Of a DNA stretch of 64,000 nucleotides, positions 33,332-43,146 are shown piece by piece. Within the stretch, counting starts at the first letter, position 1. Every line of letters starts with the position of its first letter. Source of the stretch: Craterostigma plantagineum (taxonomy: Eukaryota > Streptophyta > Magnoliopsida > Lamiales > Linderniaceae); assembly GCA_027422505.1 (NCBI GenBank), contig JAPQWV010000674.1:234001-298000 (forward strand), given 5' to 3'. The notes beneath the pieces were generated by a model. That model saw only the letters and a list, made by a program, of their open reading frames with translations. It was not told the DNA's origin and made no database searches. A program made the translations under genes and the position numbers.

Positions 33332-34060
33332 CTAAGTAAAGGGCCTGGACAAGCCTATTGACCTTTTCGCCCTATCTCTAAATAGGCGAATTCCTGGAAT
33401 ATACATCGCTTCTCCGAGGTCTTTCATAGAGAATTCGTTTGAAAGCCAAGCTTTAATCTCTGAGAGCATCCCAATATCGTTTCCTATCAAAAGGATATCA
33501 TCTACGTACAATACTAGAAACGCCACCTTACTCCCACTGGCTTTTCTGTAAACACATAGCTCATCTTCATTTTTTATGAATCCGTAGTTCTTAACTACTT
33601 CATCGAACCGAAGATTCCAACTCCTTGAAGCCTGTTTCAGCCCATAAATGGACCGATTCAGTTTGCACACTTTTCGAGCATCTGCTTCTGACGTAAAACC
33701 CTTGGGCTTCGAGCATCGTCGTTACGTCCATCTGCCAGAGCTCATAGTCGTAGTGTGCTGCTATCGCAAGAATAAAACCATTAGGCAGGTCTACAAGAGT
33801 CCAAACCTCGTTTGTGTGCATCGAGTTCATTTCGGCCTGCATAGCCTCAAGCCACTTGAGGGAGTCTGTACCAGCAATTGCTTGGTCGTAGGTGACAGGA
33901 TTGTCCCCGACGCATCCCTCAGTCGCAGCATCCCCATGCTCGACGTGTACCATACCATATCTCTCAATCATATAAGATATCCTACTTGACCTACGCAATT
34001 GCGGCTGAGCCGGGTTTTCTGGAACGTCGTCCAACGACTCTGGAATAGGAGTCGATTCGT
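33332..34060 (-). pseudogene. Copia reverse transcriptase with internal deletion
   Basis: The frame from 34,034 opens with the RT leader (PQLRRSSRISYMIERYG, LKWLEAMQAEMNSMHTNEVW). It jumps from WTLVDLPNG directly to ILAIAAHYDYELWQMDV, missing roughly 60 residues that include the nucleotide-binding palm start. A second frame (33,670-33,332) carries YGLKQASRSWN and the active-site LYVDDILLIGND. The deletion and frameshift make a functional RT impossible. Confidence 0.88.
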
Positions 34061-34158
34061 CATCTAACTCTCTTAGAGCTATTTCTCGTCCTTTACCACC
34101 TTCGCCTACGAATTATTCCTCTAAGAAAGTAGCACACAAAGCGACGAAAACCATGTGT

Positions 34159-34971
34159 TCATATGGGACGAAGAAGCAATACCCCCTTTGAGTCCTCAGG
34201 ATATCCGACGAATTTTGCCATTAATGGTCTTGATTCAAGCTTTTCTGCCATCAACTTTTTCACAAAGGCGGGGCAACCCCAGACCCTGATGTGATTCAGA
34301 CTCGCCTTACGATTGTGCCAAGCCTCATAAGGAATCTTGTCGGCAGAGCGGGTAGGTATCCTATTAAGGATATAGGCCGCTGTTTCTAAGGCATATCCCC
34401 ACAATGAAATGGGGAGATCTGTGTAACTCATCATCGACCGAACCATATCTAAAAGCATTCGGTTTCTCCGTTCGGCCACGCCATTCAATTGCGGCGTGCC
34501 TGGCGGGGAAAACTGTATGATGATGCCATTTTCTCTAAGAAATGCATCAAACTCAAGGCTCATATATTCACCGCCTCGATCTGACCGAACGGCTTTAATG
34601 AACTTGCCAGTTTGCTTCGCCACTAATGCTTTATACTCTTTGAACATTTCAAGAGCTTCGGACTTTTGTCTCCTCAAATAGACATTCCCCTAGCGGGAGA
34701 AATCGTCCGTGAACGTTATGAAGTAACGGCAATTACCTCGGGCCGTTACTTTAAATGGTACGCATATGTTAGTCTGGATCAAACCCAACACTTCTGTGGC
34801 CCTAGTGAAAGTCCCTGTGAAGGGCGACTTGGTCATTTTCCTAAGATGCAAGACAGACAGGTAGAAATCGGGCCTGTTCGCACTATGCTAATCAGACCGT
34901 CCTTTTCCATCTGTTCAATCTTCGCTTCTGCTGCGTGACCTAGTCGTAAGTGCCACATGTATCGATCGTTC
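34159..34971 (-). pseudogene. Copia integrase
   Basis: At the far end, next to the hAT insertion, the GAG-pre-integrase region is readable (MWHLRLGHAAEAKIEQM and CLSCILGK). The core follows with FITFTDDFSR, then in the frame from 34,677 AVRSDRGGEYMSLEFDAFL, PGTPQLNGVAERRNR and WGYALETAAYILNRIPT, giving the D, D and E residues. A stop in the DDFSR region and frame changes near 34,700-34,800 break it. The hAT inserted just upstream of the pre-integrase motif. Confidence 0.88.
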
Positions 34972-34979
34972 GACCCAGT

Positions 34980-35140
34980 TAGTGATGGCAATGGGGCGGG
35001 GCGGGGCGGGGGCGGGATCTAATCCCCATCCTCGTCCCCGCGTTCGCGGGGAATCCCCGTCCCCGGCCCCGCGAAGTAAATGGGGACAGATTTGTCCCTG
35101 TCCCCGGCCCCGTGGGGATCCCCGGCCCCGCGACAATATT
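34980..35140. repeat. Left GC-rich terminal region of the hAT
   Basis: The TIR is followed by about 130 bp of GGGGCGGGGC, CCCCGTCCCCG and GCGGGGA runs, mirrored at 45,620-45,775. Confidence 0.85.
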
Positions 35141-35508
35141 TTTTTTAAAATAAAGACAGCACATCAGTAGCTAAAAATACAGTTAAATAAGAAGACCATA
35201 AGGTAATTTCAAAAAACAGTTAAAATTCAAAAGGTACAGCAGTATTGCTCAAAACACAGAATCTCTAAGTCTCGAAAGCTCCTGCTGTAAGTTGAGAACA
35301 CAAACTCAACAAATCCTCACAGTGGATAAGCTAAAATCAACCGACAAAATGGAGATCATGGAAGCCTCAATTCAAAGCTCCTGTTTAACCATGGAAGGAA
35401 GCATCAGTTGCCAAATAAACTAGATTATATTTATCGAATGAAATAACATAAACAAACCAACTTACCTCTTCATCACCATCACGATCTTCACAAAATGCAG
35501 AACTTTGA
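35141..35508 (-). other. hAT 3' region and last transposase exon piece
   Basis: Non-coding hAT sequence. At 35,460-35,508, minus-strand AGTTCTGCATTTTGTGAAGA reads SAFCEDRDGDEE and is followed by a GTAAGT donor. This fits the acidic tail of the transposase, split by the Ty3 insertion. Confidence 0.5.
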
Positions 35509-37927
35509 TGTAATGCCCGTAAAATTTATACGGGATTATTTTAATAATATTTGGAATGTGTGAAGTCGATTTCGAACATACACCGATTTCTTTCCGTGCC
35601 GAGCCAAGAATTTAGAATTGGATTCGAATAATTTAAAAAGGGGGCCGAAATACTTTTGGGCCAAATGGAGAATAATGGGCCAAATGTGAGAGAGATAGAT
35701 TAGTGGTTAGGAATTTTGGCCCAATAGTATAAAATAATAATAACAATAATAATAATAATAATAAAATTATTATGGCTAAAATTAAGTAAGGGAAAAATAA
35801 ATAAAATAATTTCAATTCACCTCCATGTGAGTGTGGTAAATAAAACAAGATCTTTGAATTAATAAATGCACCTCCATCCATCTCCATGTGAGTATGGAGA
35901 CAAGATCTAACAATCAAGCCACCTCCATGCATCTCTATAATGGAAAGAGGACAAAATAACCTAACTAATATACCACTTAATACACCTAATCAATTAATAT
36001 TACATGAAGATAAATAAGAATAAATAAGCTAAAAAGAATAGAAAGAGAGGAGAGGAGAGGCGTGAGAGTGAGAGAGAAAAGGAAGAAAGGAGAGAAAGAA
36101 AAAGAAAGGAAAAAGGGAGAAAGAAGAGAAGGAGAAAAGAGAGGAGGAGAAAAACCTTCGGGAGCTCGGGATCGAAACTCTAGGGTCGGGATCACATCAA
36201 AACAACCCGTTATGTAGTTATCTCCGAAATTTAAGGTAGGTGAAGATCACATACACACGTAAACAAGTTTTGAATCCGTGAATTTTAAGTGATTGCATGA
36301 TCTCTTTCGAATTTATACGTGTTTATGTGCTAAACGTGAATTTCTTGTATGATTTTCGTGATGATGCTTACATGCTAAAATTCGGCCAGCTTAATACCTT
36401 AATCTTTATGAAGTATAGGTTTATGAAAAACAAGAATAGAGTTAGAGGAATTGTGGTTAAGAGGATAGAACAAAACTTGGGGAGGATTAGTGTTTTCTAG
36501 GGTTTTATTTATCCATTTTGGCCAAGAGGTTAAAAAATTCATATCTCACAATCTAGACCTCGGACTAGAAATCCCTTTGGACCGAATCATGTTATGTAGG
36601 TCCTTTATCTGTGGTAAAAATTTCAAGTCCATCCGACATCGTTTACCTTGTGATCATTGAGAAATCCGAAACTGTCGCAAAACAGCCGTATAAAATAGTT
36701 ATTTTTAAAATTTTAGGACTTAATCGAAATTTTACAAAATTCAGGGAGTCTGTGTTGTAAAGTTCCGAACAAGGTAGATTTCTAAAGAAATATAAAGATT
36801 TTGGGGCAGATCTGAAATTTTTAAAGATTCGGGTAGATCTGAAGCTTAGGAAAACTTTCGGGTCCTAAAAAGTAAATTATGAAATTTTGGGGTTTTTAAA
36901 TGTAAAATTCAGAAATATATTTTTAAATTGGGAACTTAAGTGATATTTTGAGATTGGACGTTAGAATTTGAAAATATATTAAAATATGGACCAATTGTGA
37001 AATTAGGGTTTTAAATTGAAAATGATTAAATTTTGGTAACTCTTAGTGAAATTCCGGAGAGACTTTTGGTGGTTAAGATTTCGGGCCGATAAAAATCGGA
37101 ACGCGGGCCCGAATTATTTGGTGTATGAGGATTTTCGAGATCGGGCCGAGCTAATACCTCGGGCCGATACATTACATTTTATATGTTGCGTGGTGATATG
37201 TTGCATTTTATTTGCATATCATTCGCATACACGTGGTACGAGAGGAGTTATAATCGTGTGGGGTCACGGTAGTGTAGATGAGTGGGGCAAAGTGATCGAT
37301 GTTAGTTGTCAGTATACGATTCGCTGAAGCGCTTGCGGTTGAGACCGAGATGGGGCCGCTTGTCAATAAGGTGCGGTTGAGACCGAGATGGGGCCGTTAC
37401 CACTTGTCATTGTTATAGTTACGGTTGAGACCGAGATGGGGCCGTCTATCATGACGTTATATGACATTTTATGCGTGGATTTCGAGTCTAGCCTAGGGCC
37501 CTATTTATGAGTTAAGAGTTGAAATAGGAACTAGCGTATGAGATGTCGAGCGTGCATTTGTGAGGTGCCGGGTTTGGGATGTGAGAGCATTTGCATTCAT
37601 GCATATTTTCATCTACTGGGCAAAAGCTCAGGGTTTACGTGTGTAGGTAAGGCGGCTGATGGCGGTGACTCCACGGACTTTTGAGGGCGGCGCAGTACAT
37701 GGGACGCCACCTGTGGAACGAGTTTATGTTTTGTGTTTCTAAATTTGGGCGTGTACTTCTTGGGCTTCGAGTCAATAAATAAAAATGTGTTTGTGTTTGG
37801 ACATACGGATTTAGACATTGAACATATTTATACTATTGTGTTTTAAAAGTTTTAATTAAATGGGCTTTCCGCTGCTTACGCAGCGAAAATCCGCCAAAAT
37901 ACGTATCTAGGAAGTCGGGTCGTTACA
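35509..37927 (+). repeat. 5' LTR of the young Ty3 element
   Basis: 2,419 bp. It holds an ATA microsatellite (35,735-35,765) and a purine-only tract of about 120 bp (36,045-36,155). The block shared with the copia solo LTR lies at 36,537-36,690. Three copies of CGGTTGAGACCGAGATGGGG sit at 37,335-37,443. Confidence 0.95.
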
Positions 37928-37929
37928 GA

Positions 37930-37941
37930 TGGTATCAGTGC
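37930..37941 (+). promoter_or_regulatory. Primer-binding site, one base off the Met-tRNA consensus
   Basis: TGGTATCAGTGC, two bases after the LTR; the usual plant site is TGGTATCAGAGC. Confidence 0.85.
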
Positions 37942-38480
37942 CTTAGGTTGTAGGTTCTGTAGACTGTCCATGTACTGCCGCTCAAAAGCCTGGAGGATCA
38001 GCGTACGCCTATAAGTTTAATACGTAATTATGTGATTTACGATTTTTTTGATATATGCTTTGCGTGAATATTTGTGTGATTTTTTATGTGTTCCTTGATG
38101 TGTTCCAAAACCTAAGTTTTCTTACTTGTACACTTAGATTGGTAGAATTTCGGTTGAATTAAGGTAGGAAGAATGATATTGATATCCAATAAAAAAAATT
38201 ATGGACTTTTGATTGAATTTGGGGTTTCTTTGAAATTCGGAGAAATTTAAATTTTGGGCCTTTTCAAAATTTGGGTTTGTCAACTTGGGCTTGACCGAAT
38301 CGGACCATGCTGAATTTCGGGAAGTTAAAAAAAATAAATAAATGGTGAAATAAAAGAGGGTTTAACAATATTAAATTTTAAAAGTTCGGGGCTTGTATAC
38401 AAGTTTGAAAATGAGACGAGGACATAGAGAAACATGGGTTAATTGTAGAAATTTAGGAATTGAGACGATGATGTAAAGAA
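37942..38480 (+). other. Leader of the young Ty3 element
   Basis: Non-coding 5' leader, AT-rich, without an ORF where gag would be expected. Confidence 0.5.
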
Positions 38481-38655
38481 AACATGATAGAGTCGATGCA
38501 TAACGATTACATAACTGAAAATCATATTACAACTCGCATACATAAAAAAAAAACTTAGGAGATAAAACATCGACGATGTTCAGGACGTTCTGCCGGCATC
38601 TTCTTCCAATATGCCCGAACAAGACGCGGCTTCCCATGACATAACCATTCACAAA

Positions 38656-38823
38656 TTAAACGCAACTGCAGTGAGTGACAACCCACATCACAAAAATGGC
38701 GATTGCAGCGAAGAGCAATCCCAAAAGAAGGAATAACTCAAATTTAAGCTTTTCGAGATTTTCCCTCCAAAAAGGTTCCTGAGGAACATCATCACGATCC
38801 GCATTTCCTCCAAGATTATACAT
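38656..38823 (-). CDS. Antisense small ORF, 55 codons, one predicted membrane segment
   Basis: An ATG at 38823 (minus strand) opens a frame that closes at TAA (38658-38656). The peptide starts MYNLGGNADRDDVPQEPFWR, with a charged, Pro-containing head of about 28 residues. A continuous hydrophobic stretch follows at residues 29-50 (rich in Leu, Phe, Ile, Ala and Val, with one Trp), then a short Cys-containing tail. This is the pattern of a single-pass membrane peptide. TATAAATA lies on the minus strand at 38898-38891, about 70 bp upstream, in a normal promoter position. It sits in foreign sequence that replaced gag to RT in a Ty3 element. I recognise no family; it could be a captured host or viral small gene, or chance. 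Confidence 0.45.
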   Translation of the reverse strand: MYNLGGNADRDDVPQEPFWRENLEKLKFELFLLLGLLFAAIAIFVMWVVTHCSCV

Positions 38824-38890
38824 TACGAAAATTAAATGATGTGGTTGGAGAGAATTGTGTTGTGGTGCAAAATAGCGTGCATCAAGTACC

Positions 38891-38900
38891 TATTTATAGG
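38891..38900 (-). promoter_or_regulatory. TATA box upstream of the antisense small ORF
   Basis: Minus-strand CCTATAAATA, about 70 bp before the ATG at 38823; a start site about 30 bp downstream would leave a 40-nt leader. Confidence 0.5.
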
Positions 38901-39745
38901 CGTGAGTGAAGCGAAGGATAAGCAAGATCAATTTTGAGTTTCCTTCAAACGCCGTATAAAAATAAACTTCATAAATTTCGAGATCAGATTTTTCTTCGAG
39001 CGTCGTAATCTCGATTTCAGAGATCACGCACCGGAAGAAAATCACATTGGACTTTTATCACAAAAATCCAATCCAAAATCTCGAAAAAAGATGTTGATGT
39101 CCATTATGACAAAGAAATTGTGTTCATGTTTAAATCAATGCCGTATTTACATGCACTGCGTAGACTCTGTCACATCAATGAATTTAGTACGGCGAACTAA
39201 CGCCCAAACAAGACAGAACTCCAACCTATGTCCATGGATCAACCGAGCTTCCTTTCTTATTGATCACAACAAAAAAGTTACGGATCTCTATCTCTTCTAC
39301 AACTCTCGCGTTTTCACCTCACGATGATTTTCACTCTAAAAGAAGTTACATGCTCGAGAAAGTGAACTGGAAATCCGACATTAATAAGATAGAAATCTTT
39401 TTAAGCGTGAATTCGCAATCTATCTTCACCGTCCATTTTATCCGATTGAACGCTCCACAAGTCGCCACGTGGTATTGCATTTCTACGTGTTAGAGCAAGA
39501 ATCGCATGCGACTCTGTAAGTGAAATAGCACCTTCACTACTATCCGTCCGATTTTTGATCCAATGCTCACGATTCACCATCTGATTCTTTCACTTCTTAA
39601 ATATCTCAGCCGTCGATCTTTTTGCGAGATATCCTGGAAACATAATTAAATCTTCAGCCTTCAAAACCTGACCATTAGATCGCGCGCCAACTTGGATCCA
39701 ATGGCCTGCTCATCGTGACAATAACGGTGAAGAAAGCCAGACTTA
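38901..39745 (-). other. Foreign, promoter-like stretch inside the young Ty3 element
   Basis: It matches no Ty3 protein. It contains a G-box CCACGTGG at 39465-39472 and several short AGCCGTCGATC and TTGGATCCAATGG-type motifs of the sort seen in plant promoters. Taken with the antisense small ORF it looks like a transduced promoter plus gene. No other ORF is supportable. Confidence 0.4.
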
Positions 39746-39749
39746 ACTT

Positions 39750-40643
39750 ATGAAGAACGTTCCATTTAGGTGGACAAAAGCTTGTGAAGTAAACTTCAAG
39801 GAGTTGAAGAAACGACTGACAACAGTTCTTGTTCTTACAATACCCTCTGATATGGAAAGATTTTCGGTATACAGTGATGCCTCAAAAAAAAATGGCTTGG
39901 GGTGCGGGTTGATGCAGAACGAGAAGGTAATTACGTATGCCTCCCGACAGCTCAAAGTCTACGAGAAAAATTACCCCACACACGATTTGGAACTCGCAAC
40001 TGTGGTGTTTGCCCTGAAAATCTGGCGACACTATTTATATGGAGAACAATGCGAGAACTTTAGAGATCATAAAAGCCTAAAGTACTTCTTCACGCAGAAG
40101 GAGTTAAACATGAGGCAAAGACGAAGGCCGTTGCAGTTTGATAAAGGCGATCAAGTCTTTTTGAAGATCTCGCCAATGAAGGGTGTAAAGCATTTCGGAA
40201 AGAAGGGGAAGTTGAGTCCGAGATATATCGGACCTTTCACAATTGTGAAACGAGTTGGAGAAGTGGCGTACCAGCTCGAATTGCCAACATCGCTCATGCA
40301 AGTTCATGACGTATTTCACGTGTCTACATTACGGAAATACATCCCAGAGCCGGGCCATGTACTGCAGTGTGAATCAATTTATCAAAAGTTGAAACCGGAC
40401 TTGAGCTACGAGGAAAGACCGGTGGAAATATTGATGTACGAGGTGGAACGCCTTCGGAATAAGAATATACCCCTCGTGAAGGTCTTGTGGCGGAACCAAG
40501 TATTGGAAGAAGCTACTTGGGAACGCGAAGACGAGATGAGAGAAAAGTATCCAGAATTATTTTTTTCGATGGAATTTCGGGGACGAAATTCTTATAAGGG
40601 GGGAGGATGTAATGCCCGTAAAATTTATACGGGATTATTTTAA
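39750..40643 (+). CDS. In-frame fusion of RNase H, integrase C-terminus and chromodomain (Ty3)
   Basis: An intact 297-codon ORF. Residues about 1-130 are the RT connection and RNase H ([47 protein letters not shown]). It then jumps without a frame change into the integrase C-terminus ([38 protein letters not shown]). It ends with a chromodomain-like segment ([34 protein letters not shown]). The integrase zinc finger and DDE core are deleted. The last 12 or so codons run over the polypurine tract into the LTR. A protein of this shape has no known activity; the open frame may simply reflect youth. Confidence 0.85.
   Translation: MKNVPFRWTKACEVNFKELKKRLTTVLVLTIPSDMERFSVYSDASKKNGLGCGLMQNEKVITYASRQLKVYEKNYPTHDLELATVVFALKIWRHYLYGEQCENFRDHKSLKYFFTQKELNMRQRRRPLQFDKGDQVFLKISPMKGVKHFGKKGKLSPRYIGPFTIVKRVGEVAYQLELPTSLMQVHDVFHVSTLRKYIPEPGHVLQCESIYQKLKPDLSYEERPVEILMYEVERLRNKNIPLVKVLWRNQVLEEATWEREDEMREKYPELFFSMEFRGRNSYKGGGCNARKIYTGLF
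40596..40607 (+). promoter_or_regulatory. Polypurine tract of the young Ty3 element
   Basis: AAGGGGGGAGGA immediately before the 3' LTR start TGTAATG. Confidence 0.9.
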
Positions 40644-40842
40644 TAATGTTTGGAATGTGTGAAGTCGATTTCGAACATACACCGATTTCTTTCCGTGCCG
40701 AGTCAAGAATTTAGAATTGGATTCGAATAATTGAAAAAGGGGCCGAAATACTTTTGGGCCAAATGGAGAATAATGGGCCAAATGTGAGAGAGATAGATTA
40801 GTGGTTAGGAAATTTGGCCCAATAGTATAAAATAATAATAAC

Positions 40843-40885
<43 letters not shown>

Positions 40886-43046
40886 TTATTATGGCTAAAA
40901 TTAAGTAAGGGAAAAATAAATAAAATAATTTCAATTCACCTCCATGTGAGTGTGGTAAATAAAACAAGATCTTTGACTTAATAAATGCACCTCCATCCAT
41001 CTCCATGTTAGTATGGAGACAAGATCTAACAATCAAGCCACCTCCATGCATCTCTATAATGGAAAGAGGACAAAATAACCTAACTAATATACCACTTAAT
41101 ACACCTAATCAATTAATATTACATGAAGATAAATAAGAATAAATAAGCTAAAAAGAATAGAAAGAGAGGAGAGGAGAGGCGTGAGAGTGAGAGAGAAAAG
41201 GAAGAAAGGAGAGAAAGAAAAAGAAAGGAAAAAGGGAGAAAGAAGAGAAGGAGAAAAGAGAGGAGGAGAAAAACCTTCGGGAGCTCGGAATCGAAACTCT
41301 AGGGTCAGGATCACATCGAAACAACCCGTTATGTAGTTATCTCCAGAATTTAAGGTAGGTGAAGATCACCTACGCACGTAAACAAGTTTTGAATCCGTGA
41401 ATTTTAAGTGATTGCATGATCTCTTTCGAATTTATACGTGTTTATGTGCTAAACGTGAATTTCTTGTATGATTTTCGTGATGATGCTTACATGCTAAAAT
41501 TCGGCCAGCTTAATACCTTAATCTTTATGAAGTATAGGTTTATGAAAAACAAGAATAGAGTTAGAGGAATTGTGGTTAAGAGGATAGAACAAAACTTGGG
41601 GAGGATTAGTGTTTTCTAGGGTTTTATTTATCCATTTTGGCCAAGAGGTTAAAAAATTCATATCTCACAATCTAGACCTCGGACTAGAAATCCCTTTGGA
41701 CCGAATCATGTTATGTAAGTCCTTTATCTGTGGTAAAAATTTCAAGTCCATCGGACATCGTTTACCTTGTGATCATTGAGAAATCCGAAACTGTCGCAAA
41801 ACAGCCGTATAAAATAGTTATTTTTAAAATTTTAGGACTTAATCGAAATTTTACAAAATTCAGGGAGTCTGTGTTGTAAAGTTCCGAACAAGGTAGATTT
41901 TTAAAGAAATATAAAGATTTTGGGGCAGATCTGAAATTTTTAAAGATTCGGGTAGATCTGAAGCTTAGGAAAACTTTCGGGTCCTAAAAAGTAAATTATG
42001 AAATTTTGGGGGTTTTTAAATGTAAAATTCAGAAATATATTTTTAAATTGGGAACTTAAGTGATATTTTGAGATTGGACGTTAGAATTTGAAAATATATT
42101 AAAATATGGACCAATTGTGAAATTAGGGTTTTAAATTGAAAATGATTAAATTTTGGTAACTCTTAGTGAAATTCCGGAGAGACTTTTGGTGGTTAAGATT
42201 TCGGGCCGATAAAAATCGGAATGCGGGCCAGAATTATTTGGTGTATGAGGATTTTCGAGATCGGGCCGAGCTAATACCTCGGGCCGATACATTACATTTT
42301 ACATGTTGCGTGGTGATATGTTGCATTTTATTTGCATGTCATTTGCATACACGTGGTACGAGAGGAGTTATAATCGTGTGGGGTCACAGTAGTGTAGATG
42401 AGTGGGGCAAAGTGATCGATGTTAGTTGTCAGGATACGATTCGCTGAAGCGCTTGCGGTTGAGACCGAGATGGGGCCGCTTGTCAATAAGGTGCGGTTGA
42501 GACCGAGATGGGGCCGTACCACTTGTCATTGTTATAGTTACGGTTGAGACCGAGATGGGGCCGTCTATCATGACATTATATGACATTTTATGCGTGGATT
42601 TCGAGTCTAGCCTAGGGCCCTATTTATGAGTTAAGAGTTGAAATAGGAACTAGCGTATGAGATGTCGAGCGTGCATTTGTGAGGTGCCGGGTTTGGGATG
42701 TGAGAGCATTTGCATTCATGCATATTTTCATCTATTGGGCAAAAGCTCAGGGTTTACGTGTGTAGGTAAGGCGGCTGATGGCGGTGACTCCACGGACTTT
42801 TGAGGGCGGCGCAGTACATGGGACGCCACCTGTGGAACGAGTTTATGTTTTGTGTTTCTAAATTTGGGCGTGTACTTCTTGGGCTTCGAGTCAATAAATA
42901 AAAATGTGTTTGTGTTTGGACTTATGGATTTAGACATTGAACATATTTATACTATTATGTTTTAAAAGTTTTAATTAAATGGGCTTTCCGCTGCTTACGC
43001 TGCGAAAATCCGCCAAAATACGTATCTAGGAAGTCGGGTCGTTACA
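40608..43046 (+). repeat. 3' LTR of the young Ty3 element
   Basis: 2,439 bp; longer than the 5' copy mainly through an expanded ATA repeat at 40,826-40,885. Confidence 0.95.
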
Positions 43047-43146
43047 TTTGAGCAGCAGGAATGTTACCTAGAAATCAAGATGATTGATTACTAGCTGATC
43101 AAACAAGATAGTAGATTAATTCGGGTACGTATGTATTATTTGCATA

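Larger units (their letters stand above)
35509..43046 (+). mobile_element. Young, internally rearranged Ty3/gypsy element
   Basis: LTRs at 35509-37927 and 40608-43046 both start TGTAATGCCCGT and end GGGTCGTTACA, with TTTGA duplicated at 35504-35508 and 43047-43051. The LTRs differ at about 30-40 positions by eye, plus length changes in an ATA microsatellite. The interior (37,928-40,607) lacks gag, protease, RT and the integrase core. It keeps only RNase H fused to the integrase C-terminus and chromodomain, preceded by about 1.2 kb of foreign sequence with an antisense small ORF. It is non-autonomous, but its LTR similarity suggests recent movement, presumably using proteins from a relative. 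Confidence 0.95.

Noticed and set aside
36297..36500. 67-codon frame in the Ty3 LTR (also at 41416-41619)
   Set aside because: Identical in both LTRs only because the LTRs are young; no homology, and its position overlaps LTR regulatory sequence.
38480..39745. Integrated circular ssDNA plant virus as source of the small membrane ORF
   Set aside because: Size and single-ORF layout are suggestive, but by eye I found no TAATATTAC or TAGTATTAC origin and no replication gene.
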